A stretch of DNA of 64,000 nucleotides from Adhaeribacter arboris (lineage in GTDB: Bacteria > Bacteroidota > Bacteroidia > Cytophagales > Hymenobacteraceae), in assembly GCF_003023845.1 (NCBI RefSeq), contig NZ_PYFT01000001.1, forward strand, positions 3,410,001 through 3,474,000. The letters run 5' to 3'. The stretch's first letter is position 1, and every line of letters begins with the position of its first letter. The translations under genes and the position numbers were made by a program. Shown here in pieces: positions 35,493-45,491 of this stretch. The notes below the pieces were generated by a model, which had not been told where the DNA came from, did not search any database, and saw only the letters and a program-made list of their open reading frames with translations.

Positions 35493-38400
35493 TTATTCCA
35501 GCACAATCCTGGTTTGTTTCTGGCCCGATGAACCTTGAGCTTTTAGGATGTAAATACCCGGTTTTATGGTTTTAGTAACTAGTAACTCTGCAGATGTACT
35601 TCCTTGATCATCCGTAGTAACAGTTTTGGCCTGGTACAACTGCCCAAAAGTATCGTACAAACTCAAAGTAACCGGCTCCTGCTGCTTAAAACCTGTTAGA
35701 TCTGCGTAAATCTTAGACCCAATTGGGTTAGGGTTTGGATAAACTTTAAGAACTGGTTCAACATCTGTAACTTTTGTGACAATAGAAGTTAAGGAATCAA
35801 CCAAGGAATCAATAGTGGTGGTATCACTACCTTCGTACACAATACCTAAACCGTACAATTCCACCGAAACGGTCTGGTCTTTCTTCTTTTTACCGCTAAC
35901 CGCTTCCAGCTTTGCTTTCTTAAAGCCTTTTGAAGTCGGATAAAATGCCACATTAAAGGTAATAGAACTATTCTTCCGAATTTTTATTGGTTTATTCGGT
36001 TTGGCATCTGGCTGACCCAACATCCGGAATTCACCGGCATTCTCTCCAATAATGGCTAAACCTTTCAACTTTAAATTACCCCGGCCAGTATTGGAAATGG
36101 TTACGGCGTGCGGCGTTACTTGAGAAAGATCCGGTAAATCCGAATCATCATCGTCTTTATCTTTGTCTTTATCTTTGTCCTTATCTTTGTCCTTGTCTTT
36201 ATCCTTGTCCTTGTCTTTATCTTTCTTGGCCATTGTGGCTTTAGTTAAGGAATTTACTGTTTGAGATAAAGCCGTTTGAGTTACTCCCACTACTTCGGTA
36301 GCAGAAATCTTTTCCGGGAAAGCGGCAGCAAAACCTTCGTCATCGGAGATGCTGCTCACGCGCAACAAAGTAATTTGGGAGGTTCTATCCGGAATGTTGT
36401 TCCAGTTAAACTCGATTACGTACAGGTTACCCGTTTTTACATCTTCTACAATATCCAAAGGGTTAATAAAACCCGACATACCTACTAAGCCACTCGTACC
36501 GGCCCCAGTGTAATCGGCTTCAATGTCGTATTCACTATCGGCGCTCCCTTTTACTACTGAACCTGGTTTTAAAACAATAATATCCCCACCGCCACTAAAG
36601 CGACACACCAGCAATTTGCCTTTTAAAGCACCGTTAAAAGTATTGCTCTTGTACTCGATAGCTCCGTTAGGCGAGCGGTTCAGTTCAAAGTTAAAGGCGG
36701 CTCCCCGGTAGTTTTTATCGGCACCTAAAGTACTCGGGTATTTAGAATTATCTTTGTATCCCCGGTTAGCTACGTACTCCCCACGTAAAGGATTCGGATG
36801 GCCGTAATATCCTTTTGGCTTAATGCGGAATAGCCAATCATTTTGCACCTGTACGCCCGAAGTAGCCGGTATGGTTGGGCCGCTGTAAAAGGTACCATCT
36901 GGCCGCCGGGTTCCGGCTACCGATGGCGGTGTACTACCACCTGCTGCCGAGCCATTAGCGGGTGCGTAAAGTTGTCCGTTGCTGTGCCACACCAGATCGT
37001 AAGCATTTCGAACCCCAGAGGCATAAATAGTAAGTGGTGCATTTGCAGCGTAAGGGTTATACGTACCATCGGAAAACCGTAATTGACTCGAGGAGGCATT
37101 ATTAATTAAGCTTTGGTTAGAAGTAGTTTTAGCGTCTAAAGTTGAGTTGCCCAGTTTTACTAAATCCAGGCGTAACACCGTTCCTGACAATAAACTTTCG
37201 TCCCGTTGCCAGGCTCCGTCAAAAGCTCCCATCGAACTATTACTACCCTGCGCTATATACAAGGCCTTATCCGGACCAAACACCAAGCTATTTACCAAGT
37301 GGTCTTTAGCCGAGCGAGGCAAATTTGTTACTAATAAGCGTTCGGTAGAAAGACTAGAACCCGATAACTTAGAAATCTTACCATCAAAAATCGGGGCTCC
37401 TTCCAAGCCGGAAGAACAATGCGAAACGTAGGCAATTAAGTTACTAGCTGTTGCTGCCGGATCGAACACCAAACCCACGGCGGTACGATTACCATACTTG
37501 CCCACTAAAGTATTTATAGTAGTTAAATTACTTAAAGTGCCATTGGTGTGGTTAATTGTAAACCGTTCGATGACGCCATCTAGCCGCAAAGCATAAAATT
37601 TATCATCGGGCCCAATTACCAAGGAAGAATACTTTTTGTTCTGCGTACCCGATACAGGCACTTTAGTAAACTCTACCGATAAAGGATCCGTGGGTTCAAT
37701 GGCAGCTCCGGTAGTAAAAGTAGCTGTGTACGGAATAAAGGAAGCCCCAGGATAAGATTTTACGCCCTCGGTTACCATAAATTTATAGGTAGTATTGGCT
37801 TCTAAAGCAAAGGTAGGCGAAAAGCTGATGGCATCGCCGCCACCCGTACCCTGCACCACTCCGGCCACCTGGGTAGTGGTACTGCCCACTACTTTCAAGA
37901 GTTTAACGGTACTGCTGGTAATAGTACTGTTATCTACCCCGCCCGGGTAACCGGCTACAGTAGGTACAAACAGGTTGTTAGCCGCAATACTAGACGTATT
38001 TACGTTTACATTAGTAGCACCATTCGTCGGCGTAGATGAAACAACGTAAGGACGGGGCGCACTTACCGTTACCTGAACGGTAACACTACCCGCCGTAAAA
38101 CCAGAAGCCGCTGCTTTAACAGTAGCCTTATAGGTACCCACTGGTAGATTTTGGGCCGCCGAATAATTAAAAGTTACGTTAGGCTCGGTACCCGAATGGG
38201 TTTTATTAAAAGTTAACCAACCACTACCTCCTGTGCCGTAAACAGCAGAGAGCGTATACTGAACACTTTTATTACCCGTGTTGCTTAAGTCTAAAGAAAA
38301 AGTTTTGTTTGTAGTAGAGCCACCTTTTTCAATGGTTACTAACTGTTCATTCGCCGACCAATAGGTAATAGGACTAGTAGTAACCGGTACAATACGGGCC

Positions 38401-39032
38401 GAGTTAATTTTTGTATTCGTTCCGCCATCGGCATCAATGGTTAGATTGCCATCAGTAACGCTTACCCGTACCGTAGCAGATTTAAAGCGGGTACTGGCCC
38501 CGGCTGCTCCGGTAGGCACAAATTTATCAATGGCTGTAGCTCCTTCCACATTTAAACTATGTCTTTCCGGAAAGGAATAAACGCCGGCATCACCCGCTGA
38601 AACGGTTACATCATAAATTCCCTTCGGTACTTTTACCTCCCAGTAACCTTCGGCTTTGGTACCGTCAAAAGCCCCCACGATATCATCCGACTGCATGTGT
38701 ATTAAAGTAGCTTGCAGTACATTAGAAGGCTTGTCCCGATCCCGTCCATTGCCGGGAGTTGTACCTCCTACCGAAATATTTAACAAGCTATTGTCCGAAC
38801 GTTTTTTCCAGCCATACGTCAAGTTGCTGCCCTGATTGGCACCAGTACGTAGTCCGTAAGGCTGACCATAATCCCGCACCCAGTTAGTAGGCGGTATTGT
38901 TTTTGGATCCTGAAAGTTAACTTGAATGGTTTGAGCAAAACTGGGCAAACCTATAATTACAACAATTAAGAGAACTATTAATGGTTTAAAAAAGCGGACA
39001 ACCAGCAGTGAAGGAGTATAAATTTTCTTCAT
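35493..39032 (-). CDS. Giant T9SS protein: malectin-like, Ig-like, sugar-dehydrogenase propeller
   Basis: 1,179 residues from the ATG at 39032; the longer frame to 39185 lacks a signal peptide at its start. Order: signal peptide (about 1-34), malectin-like domain (about 35-218), Ig-like domain (about 225-325), Big_5-type Ig-like domain (about 328-445), a glucose/sorbosone dehydrogenase-type beta-propeller (about 455-935, with FGPDKALYIAQG and SGVRNAYDLVW), a Lys-Asp repeat, an SPD-2/HYDIN-like domain, and a T9SS type A sorting tail (KVYPNPNPIGSKIY to the C-terminus). It is secreted by T9SS and probably surface bound. The propeller may oxidise or bind sugar, though PQQ dependence is not shown. 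A paralogue of 1,315 residues lies downstream in coordinates (39985-43932). Confidence 0.88.
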   Translation of the reverse strand: MKKIYTPSLLVVRFFKPLIVLLIVVIIGLPSFAQTIQVNFQDPKTIPPTNWVRDYGQPYGLRTGANQGSNLTYGWKKRSDNSLLNISVGGTTPGNGRDRDKPSNVLQATLIHMQSDDIVGAFDGTKAEGYWEVKVPKGIYDVTVSAGDAGVYSFPERHSLNVEGATAIDKFVPTGAAGASTRFKSATVRVSVTDGNLTIDADGGTNTKINSARIVPVTTSPITYWSANEQLVTIEKGGSTTNKTFSLDLSNTGNKSVQYTLSAVYGTGGSGWLTFNKTHSGTEPNVTFNYSAAQNLPVGTYKATVKAAASGFTAGSVTVQVTVSAPRPYVVSSTPTNGATNVNVNTSSIAANNLFVPTVAGYPGGVDNSTITSSTVKLLKVVGSTTTQVAGVVQGTGGGDAISFSPTFALEANTTYKFMVTEGVKSYPGASFIPYTATFTTGAAIEPTDPLSVEFTKVPVSGTQNKKYSSLVIGPDDKFYALRLDGVIERFTINHTNGTLSNLTTINTLVGKYGNRTAVGLVFDPAATASNLIAYVSHCSSGLEGAPIFDGKISKLSGSSLSTERLLVTNLPRSAKDHLVNSLVFGPDKALYIAQGSNSSMGAFDGAWQRDESLLSGTVLRLDLVKLGNSTLDAKTTSNQSLINNASSSQLRFSDGTYNPYAANAPLTIYASGVRNAYDLVWHSNGQLYAPANGSAAGGSTPPSVAGTRRPDGTFYSGPTIPATSGVQVQNDWLFRIKPKGYYGHPNPLRGEYVANRGYKDNSKYPSTLGADKNYRGAAFNFELNRSPNGAIEYKSNTFNGALKGKLLVCRFSGGGDIIVLKPGSVVKGSADSEYDIEADYTGAGTSGLVGMSGFINPLDIVEDVKTGNLYVIEFNWNNIPDRTSQITLLRVSSISDDEGFAAAFPEKISATEVVGVTQTALSQTVNSLTKATMAKKDKDKDKDKDKDKDKDKDKDKDKDDDDSDLPDLSQVTPHAVTISNTGRGNLKLKGLAIIGENAGEFRMLGQPDAKPNKPIKIRKNSSITFNVAFYPTSKGFKKAKLEAVSGKKKKDQTVSVELYGLGIVYEGSDTTTIDSLVDSLTSIVTKVTDVEPVLKVYPNPNPIGSKIYADLTGFKQQEPVTLSLYDTFGQLYQAKTVTTDDQGSTSAELLVTKTIKPGIYILKAQGSSGQKQTRIVLE
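36153..36224 (-). repeat. Hexanucleotide microsatellite encoding 12 Lys-Asp units
   Basis: Twelve tandem 6-bp units (variants of GTCTTT, ATCTTT, GTCCTT on the plus strand) encode (Lys-Asp)12 followed by four Asp in the giant protein. The paralogue has only a short KDKKKKKDDE stretch at the same place. Slippage in steps of 6 bp would keep the frame. Confidence 0.95.
37629..37961 (-). repeat. 333-bp near-identical tract shared with 42091-42423
   Basis: Only three mismatches to the paralogue over 333 bp by my alignment, while the flanking DNA is clearly more diverged. It covers most of the Big_5-like domain and the start of the propeller. Confidence 0.85.
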
Positions 39033-39185
39033 TTTAGAATTAAATAAACATTTAGAATTATCACAAAATACAGAGATGCCTTCCTGATTACCAGCCAGAG
39101 TTACTGAAAAAAATATTAAGCTTATAAAGGAAAAACATTTGCAGAAAGGAGTGGCTTGGAAGGAGCTTGATTTAAATAAATCCAA

Positions 39186-39778
39186 TGCGGGATTTACAAA
39201 TTAATCCTTGATTTACTGTAAAGAAGCTATATAAATTATTCATGTATTCTTTAAACACTATTTTTTAATACTAGATAAAATAAAAAAAATACAGTTAATT
39301 AGCTATTTTTAACGGGAAATGCACCTAATTAGTTCTATAATCTTAGTTTAATTATAAGCACTTTTAATTTAAGTTATATGCGTTAATTTCCCCTATACGC
39401 GAGTTTATTTTTCAGATTTGATTGCAACTAACAACTATATTAATCTTTAGTAACCATTCATTTTCTTCTACAGAGTATGAGCAATCCACGCAGCGAGAGC
39501 CTTATTTACTCCAGAAGACTGATTAACAAACTTGAAGCAAGAAAAAGAACAAGAAGTTAAAATAACTTTCCTGTCTTATTTTCTATGTTCTAATGCTATT
39601 ATTTAAATGCTTCGCCAGCATTTTTTACAACCGAAAGCTAAATATTTTGCCCAACCAAGTAGTTTTCTTTAAAAGATCACCATAAAACATCTTTTTTAAA
39701 TACAAAATCACATTCTAATTAGTACGCTGAATGAGATTGTAGGGTAGAGGTGAAATAGGGCAAGTTGTTAATGCTTTT
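39186..39778. other. Intergenic spacer
   Basis: AT-rich DNA upstream of the first giant gene. No gene or RNA is visible in it; the promoter of the giant gene must lie near its right end on the minus strand. Confidence 0.4.
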
Positions 39779-39913
39779 TAGTTATAATACCAAATAGTGT
39801 TAGCTATTTTCCATAGGGTTGCCTTAAAAGCACTAAACACGGCGGGTTTTGGAAACCCGCCGTGTTTAATCTTCTTCACTATGGCAGTTAGTTTAGGCGA
39901 TTTGGTATAACTA
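39779..39913. repeat. MITE-like element with terminal inverted repeats and central hairpin
   Basis: Imperfect terminal repeats (39779-39795 and 39900-39913, TAGTTATA-(AT)-ACCAAAT) enclose a 16-bp perfect stem (39834-39849 with 39853-39868) with a 3-base loop. The element contains no coding frame. Confidence 0.55.
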
Positions 39914-39919
39914 AACAAG

Positions 39920-39966
39920 GTTACAATAAAAAGGGAACGATGCTCTCGTTCCCTTTTTATTGTAAC
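39920..39966 (-). terminator. Terminator of the second giant gene
   Basis: Perfect 21-bp stem (39920-39940 with 39946-39966) with a 5-base loop, 19 bp past the stop of the giant paralogue. Confidence 0.85.
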
Positions 39967-39984
39967 CCGATATCTTAAAACGGA

Positions 39985-42900
39985 TTATTCCAGAACAATT
40001 TTTGTCTGTTTTTGACCCGAAGAAGTATTGGCTTTAATTATGTAAATGCCCGGTTTCATAGCTTTAGTTAAAAAAAGTTCGGCCGAAGTGCGGCCTTGAG
40101 CATCTACTTTTACGGTTTTTGCCTGGTACAATTGGCCAAAAGAATCGTACAAGCTGAGAGTAACCGGCTCCTGCGGCGCAAAATCAGCCAGGTCCAGGTA
40201 TATCTTCGATCCGATAGGATTTGGATTGGGATATACGGTAAGAACCGATGCTTTATCAGTTAGTTTTTTACTAACCTTAGCCGCCGATTTTTTCATTGCC
40301 TTATTGGCCACTGAATCGATGCCAGTAGTATCACTGCCTTCGTATTGAATACCTAAGCCAAACAATTCCACCGAAACTACTTGGTCTTTCTTTTTCTTAC
40401 TACCCACTCCTTCCAGCTTCGCCGTTTTAAAGCCTTCCGTAGCTGGGAAGAATGCTACGTTAAACGTAACTGAACTATTTTTCCGAATTTTTACTGGTTT
40501 GTTCGGTTTAGCATCCGGCTGGTTTAGCATCCGGAACTCGCTCGCATTCTCTCCAATAATGGCTAAGTTTTTCAGTTTCAGGTTACCCCGGCCGGTATTG
40601 GAGATCGTTACCGCGTGCGGTGTTACTTTCGAATAATCCGGCAAGTTTTCATCATCTTTCTTCTTTTTCTTATCTTTATTAGCTGTCGGTTTTTTTGCCC
40701 AGGAAGCGGCTACCGGGGGCGTAGCGGTTTGAGTTACTCCTACTACTTCGGTGGCGGTAATCTGCTCGGGGAAAGCGGTGGCAAAACCTTCGTCGTCGGA
40801 AATACTGCTTACCCGTAGCAAGGTAATCTGCGCCGTTCTATCCGGAATGTTGTTCCAATTGAATTCAATTACGTACAAATTACCGGTCTGCACGTCTTCC
40901 ACAATATCCAAGGGGTTAATAAAGCCCGACATCCCGACTAAACCTGCCGTGCCTGCGCCAGGATAGTTGTCTGTAATGTCGTAATCCGTTTCAGGACTAT
41001 TTATCACCACCGAACCGGGTTTTAGAACGATAATATCGCCGCCCCCACTAAAGCGGCACACGAGCAGCTTGCCTTTTAAAGCTCCGTTAAAGGTATTGCT
41101 CTTGTACTCGATGGTGCCATTAGGCGAACGGTTCAGCCCAAAGTTAAAGGCCGCTCCCCGGTAATTAGGATCTGCCTCCAAACCATTCGGGTATTTGGCA
41201 TTATCAGCAAAACCTCGGTTGGCCACGTATTCGCCCCGGAGCGGATTGGGGTGACCAAAGTAACCAACTCCTTTTAAAGGATTGATGCGGAACAACCAAT
41301 CGTTTTGTACCTGTACGCCCGAAGTAGCAATTACTGCCGGACCGTTGTAGAAAGTGCCATTAGGTCGGCGGGTACCCGTTACCGAAGCCGGCGTGTTACC
41401 GCCCGCTGCCGAGCCATTGGCTGCCGCATAGAGTTGGCCGTTGCTGTGCCAAACCAGATCGTAGGCATTCCGAATACCGGAAGCATAAATGGTTAATGGT
41501 GCATTACTGGCGTAAGGGTTATAAGTATCATCCGAAAACCGTAACTGGCTCGCAGTTGCATTATTAATTAAGCTCTGGTTTGAAGTAGTTCTAGCGTCTA
41601 AAGTAGAGCTGCCTAATTTTACTAAATCTAAGCGCAGCACGGCTCCGGCTAATAAACTTTCGGGGCGCTGCCAGGTACCGTCATAAGCGCCCATCGAGCT
41701 ATTACTACCTTGGCAGAAATACAAAGCGCCATCTGGGCCGAAGGCTAAACTATTCACCAAGTGATCTTTAGTGGAGCGAGGCAAGTTGGTAACCAGCAAT
41801 TGTTCTGTGCCCAGGTTAGCTCCCGTTAATTTAGAGATCTTACCATCAAACTCAGCGGCCCCCGACAAGCCGGAAGAACAATGCGACACGTAAGCAATTA
41901 GATTGGTCGCGGTTGAAGCGGGGTTAAAAACCAACCCAACTGCCGACCGTCCACCGTACTTACCCGGTAAGGTGGTAATAGTAGTTTGGAAGGTAAGACT
42001 ACCATTCAGATGATTAATGGCAAAGCGTTCAATATTACCATCCAATCGTAAGGCATACAACTTATCATCGGGCCCGATTACTAAAGAAGTATACTTTTTG
42101 TTCTGCGTACCCGATATAGGCACTTTAGTAAACTCTACCGATAAAGGATCCGTGGGTTCAATGGCAGCTCCGGTAGTAAAAGTAGCCGTGTACGGAATAA
42201 AGGAAGCCCCAGGATAAGATTTTACGCCCTCGGTTACCATAAATTTATAGGTAGTATTAGCTTCTAAAGCAAAGGTAGGCGAAAAGCTGATGGCATCGCC
42301 GCCACCCGTACCCTGCACCACTCCGGCCACCTGGGTAGTGGTACTGCCCACTACTTTCAAGAGTTTAACGGTACTGCTGGTAATAGTACTGTTATCTACC
42401 CCGCCCGGGTAACCGGCTACAGTGGGAACAAACAGGTTATTGGCCGCAATGCTGGAGGTATTAACACTAACGTTGGTAGCCCCATTGGCGGGGGTAGACG
42501 AGATAACGTACGGCTGCGGAGCGCTTACGGTAACTTGAATACTAACACTACCCGCCGTAAAACCAGTAGCAGTTGCTTTAACGGTAGCTTGATAGGTACC
42601 GATAGGCAGGTTCTGAGCAGCAGCATAGTTAAAAGATACATTTGGTTCCGCGCCGGTATGGGTAGGCGTAAAACTTAACCAGCCGCTCGCTCCCGCCCCG
42701 TATAAGGCGGATACGGTATACTGCACATCGGTTCGGTTACTGGAATTGCTTAAGTCTAAAGAAAAAGTTTTGTTGACCGTAGAACCACCTTTTTCAATCG
42801 TTAATAATTGCTCATTCACCGACCAGAACGTGTAAGGACTAGTAGAAACGGGTACAATCCGGGCCGAGTTGATTTTGGTGTTCGTCCCGCCATCGGCATC

Positions 42901-43932
42901 AATGGTTAAATTGCCGTCGGTAACGGTTACCTGTACGGTGGCCGATTTAAAGCGGGTGCTGGCGCCGGCCGCGCCGGTGGGGGCAAATCTATCAATCGCC
43001 GTAGCTCCTTCCACGTTTAAAGAGTGTCTTTCCGGAATAGAGTAAACACCGGCGTCGCCCGCCGAAACCGTTACGTCGTAAATACCATTGGGCACTTTTA
43101 CTTCCCAGTAAGCTTCGGCTTTGGTACCGTCAAAAGTTCCCGGAATATCATCCGACTGCATGTGCATCAAAGTAGCTTGCAGCACATTAATGTCCGGGTT
43201 AAGAATAGAATTCCGATTCCGGCCGTTGCCGGGAGTAGTACCGCCCACGGAAATATCCAGTAAGCTATTATTCAAACGATTTTTCCAACCGTAGGTCAGG
43301 TTATTACCCTGATTAGCGCCGGTTCGTAACCCATAAGGCTGGCCGTAATCGCGGGCCCAGCCCGCAGGGGGTACGGTAGCCGGATCCTGGAAATTAACCT
43401 GAATAGTGGGTTGGGAACTTGAATTCACAACGGAAAAGGTAATTGTTTTAGCGGTACCAGCTGTACCCCCTCCGTTGGCTCCCGAGTAAGGTATAGCTTG
43501 TAAGGTATAATTTCCCACTGCGGGTACCCAAGCGTTATAATTGCTGTTTACATCGCCAAATAAAGCATAAGGGGCACCTGTTTCGGTTGTAGTTTTTGAT
43601 TGTGCCCCGCTTAAAATCATTTTCACACTACCCACTGTAGCTGGACTGGTATTAACCCGGATGTTTAAATTTTTAGTTGATAAGGCCGCCAGATTTATAG
43701 TGTTGCCGCTCGCTATGGTTTGAATACCTTGCTCGGTGTCGGCATTTATAAGGGTAAAGCTAGCGATTGTCTCGCCCGCCACTATTGTACCTGGGTAAGC
43801 TTTTACCGGTTTGCTATTATTAGGAGCAGAAAAGCCGGAGGAGCTCATTAGTAAGCTCAAGAACAGAAATACTAATTGTTTAATGTTTAACGCGGGAACA
43901 ACAGGAAGCGGAAGGGTAAATTCTTTCTTCAT
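39985..43932 (-). CDS. Giant T9SS protein, paralogue with extra N-terminal Ig-like module
   Basis: 1,315 residues, 80-odd percent similar to its neighbour by eye and with the same order: signal peptide (about 1-36), then an extra Ig-like module (about 58-170), malectin-like domain (about 176-365), two Ig-like domains, sugar-dehydrogenase-type propeller, SPD-2/HYDIN-like domain and T9SS type A tail (VYPNPNPIGSKIY). The extra module (LINADTEQGIQTI...LSTKNLNI...) also forms the C-terminal part of the two polysaccharide lyases at 45.5 and 47.4 kb. It lacks the long Lys-Asp repeat. It is very likely surface-exposed and linked to carbohydrate handling. Each gene has its own terminator, so they are separate units. 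Confidence 0.88.
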   Translation of the reverse strand: MKKEFTLPLPVVPALNIKQLVFLFLSLLMSSSGFSAPNNSKPVKAYPGTIVAGETIASFTLINADTEQGIQTIASGNTINLAALSTKNLNIRVNTSPATVGSVKMILSGAQSKTTTETGAPYALFGDVNSNYNAWVPAVGNYTLQAIPYSGANGGGTAGTAKTITFSVVNSSSQPTIQVNFQDPATVPPAGWARDYGQPYGLRTGANQGNNLTYGWKNRLNNSLLDISVGGTTPGNGRNRNSILNPDINVLQATLMHMQSDDIPGTFDGTKAEAYWEVKVPNGIYDVTVSAGDAGVYSIPERHSLNVEGATAIDRFAPTGAAGASTRFKSATVQVTVTDGNLTIDADGGTNTKINSARIVPVSTSPYTFWSVNEQLLTIEKGGSTVNKTFSLDLSNSSNRTDVQYTVSALYGAGASGWLSFTPTHTGAEPNVSFNYAAAQNLPIGTYQATVKATATGFTAGSVSIQVTVSAPQPYVISSTPANGATNVSVNTSSIAANNLFVPTVAGYPGGVDNSTITSSTVKLLKVVGSTTTQVAGVVQGTGGGDAISFSPTFALEANTTYKFMVTEGVKSYPGASFIPYTATFTTGAAIEPTDPLSVEFTKVPISGTQNKKYTSLVIGPDDKLYALRLDGNIERFAINHLNGSLTFQTTITTLPGKYGGRSAVGLVFNPASTATNLIAYVSHCSSGLSGAAEFDGKISKLTGANLGTEQLLVTNLPRSTKDHLVNSLAFGPDGALYFCQGSNSSMGAYDGTWQRPESLLAGAVLRLDLVKLGSSTLDARTTSNQSLINNATASQLRFSDDTYNPYASNAPLTIYASGIRNAYDLVWHSNGQLYAAANGSAAGGNTPASVTGTRRPNGTFYNGPAVIATSGVQVQNDWLFRINPLKGVGYFGHPNPLRGEYVANRGFADNAKYPNGLEADPNYRGAAFNFGLNRSPNGTIEYKSNTFNGALKGKLLVCRFSGGGDIIVLKPGSVVINSPETDYDITDNYPGAGTAGLVGMSGFINPLDIVEDVQTGNLYVIEFNWNNIPDRTAQITLLRVSSISDDEGFATAFPEQITATEVVGVTQTATPPVAASWAKKPTANKDKKKKKDDENLPDYSKVTPHAVTISNTGRGNLKLKNLAIIGENASEFRMLNQPDAKPNKPVKIRKNSSVTFNVAFFPATEGFKTAKLEGVGSKKKKDQVVSVELFGLGIQYEGSDTTGIDSVANKAMKKSAAKVSKKLTDKASVLTVYPNPNPIGSKIYLDLADFAPQEPVTLSLYDSFGQLYQAKTVKVDAQGRTSAELFLTKAMKPGIYIIKANTSSGQKQTKIVLE
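42091..42423 (-). repeat. 333-bp near-identical tract shared with 37629-37961
   Basis: Second member of the pair described at 37629; the offset is a constant 4,462 bp with no gaps. Confidence 0.85.
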
Positions 43933-44594
43933 TTTACCAATTCAGTTAGTTTTTAATAATTTCTAATCACCAGAAGAAGTCAATCTTAAATAATTAAGAT
44001 ATGGAAACATAAAGCATACTTATTTTCAGTATACTTTTCGGGAAGAGAGGTAAGTACAAAAGAGGACTAAACCATTTAGTTCAGGCTCTTAATTAAACCT
44101 TTCCTGATAGTCGGCAGGGTTTAATGATAGCTATGGCTTCCCTGAAATTTTTAGAACACTACTATTTCAAATAAAATAATTTCCTAAAAACCAGATAAAC
44201 CAATGGTTAGAGGGTTTAAAAATCTAAAGCTTTTAAATAATCGAATTTCGTTTGATTCAGGTTTAGCAGTTAACCAATAATTTATAATACCCATAAAGGT
44301 TATTAGGTGCGAATAAACGCATTTAATTAAATACTTTCAATTATTTAATTAAATGTTAATATACTGAATAATTCTATAATATAAGCTACCTTCGGGATAA
44401 ATATTGACTTTACCCCTTATAAAATATAGCTATTCCGCTATAATACTTCTAGAAAATATTTAAAACCTTATCTAAACTTACAAAACATAGATAGGTGTTT
44501 CAGGTATTATTAGTGCGCTGGGCGAATAGCCGCTAATTTTTAAAATTCCTTCGTAATCGGCTTCTATATGATGGGGAGGTACTTAGGCAACCCG
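43933..44594. other. Intergenic spacer
   Basis: About 660 bp of AT-rich DNA upstream of the second giant gene. I see no gene, tRNA or convincing hairpin. Confidence 0.45.
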
Positions 44595-45098
44595 CTAGAG
44601 AAATGGATAATCTTTTATCTTTTGCCAGGGGCCACCTTGGTACTCCCACAAACTCAGACCAATAGCTTGCAGGTAAAAAGGTTGAAAAGAAAGAACTAAC
44701 TGGTTAAATAAGTTTTGAGCTGTTTCTACGGTTACTTTATTCTGCACGGTAATATGCGGCCGAAAGCCCTGCTGGTCCTGAGGGGTTAGCCATTCCCGCC
44801 ATTGTTTTTGCAGATAAACGTGTAATTGAGATAATTCCTCGCTTTGCAACTTAAATGCGACTCCTTTACCCAATTTAATTACTTCGGCTACTTTTACCGG
44901 AAATACTACCTGGCGGGCTGCCCTTGTTGCCAGTTGTTCCGTTACGGCGGCGCTTGCGGGTAAATGGTGGAAAAGAGTTATATGCGCATCCAGGTAGTTA
45001 AGGCGGGGAGGGAAATGCTGCTTTCTTAAATCATTGAAATACGCAAAAGCAACTTCATCCATTTGCAAGGTCAGAATCAAAGGATTTTGGTGCATCAT
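44595..45098 (-). CDS. 2'-5' RNA ligase family protein (2H phosphoesterase)
   Basis: 167-residue 2H-superfamily protein. Both hallmark H-x-T tetrapeptides are present: HITLF (about residue 42) and HITVQ (about 119), about 77 residues apart, as in ThpR/LigT-like proteins. Members ligate or cleave 2',5'-linked RNA or cyclic phosphates; physiological substrates in Bacteroidota are unknown. It is monocistronic and cytoplasmic. The two leading Met codons make the start uncertain by one residue. Confidence 0.9.
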   Translation of the reverse strand: MMHQNPLILTLQMDEVAFAYFNDLRKQHFPPRLNYLDAHITLFHHLPASAAVTEQLATRAARQVVFPVKVAEVIKLGKGVAFKLQSEELSQLHVYLQKQWREWLTPQDQQGFRPHITVQNKVTVETAQNLFNQLVLSFQPFYLQAIGLSLWEYQGGPWQKIKDYPFL

Positions 45099-45491
45099 AA
45101 TCTACCCGCCGGATTAAAATATCTATTTTAGCTAAGAGTATAAATAATAGTTATCTAATCAATTTAAAAATCTATACCGGAAAATGAATTAGGATGCTTT
45201 GGTATATTAAATAAGGACTCTAGAATTTATTCACTTTTTACAATATAATGTTTGGCTTGTTTGTGGCGCTAAATTTTAAAAACTCTCCGTCTTTTTTCAT
45301 GAATAACTTTCATTTTTAAAGCAATGTTAATATCTTCCTCTTAAAGAAAGCAATACTGAACTTGTTTTGTTTAAATTCTTTTGATAACCCTATCTACGCA
45401 TTAATTATAAATAGGTGATGCTACCGATTCTACTTTCGGCATTTCTTATTTCTTAAAAAAATGTTTTTTCTTATTGGATCCATTATTTAAA
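45099..45491. other. Intergenic spacer with leader of lyase 1
   Basis: Divergent spacer between the 2H phosphoesterase and the first polysaccharide lyase. AT-rich, with no recognisable element. Confidence 0.4.

Noticed and set aside
36153-36224. Short tandem repeat that could be mistaken for a CRISPR array
   Set aside because: Six-bp units inside a coding frame, with no spacers or cas genes.
35493-39185. Start of the first giant gene at 39185
   Set aside because: The extra 51 residues carry no signal peptide at the N-terminus; the ATG at 39032 begins a normal signal peptide.
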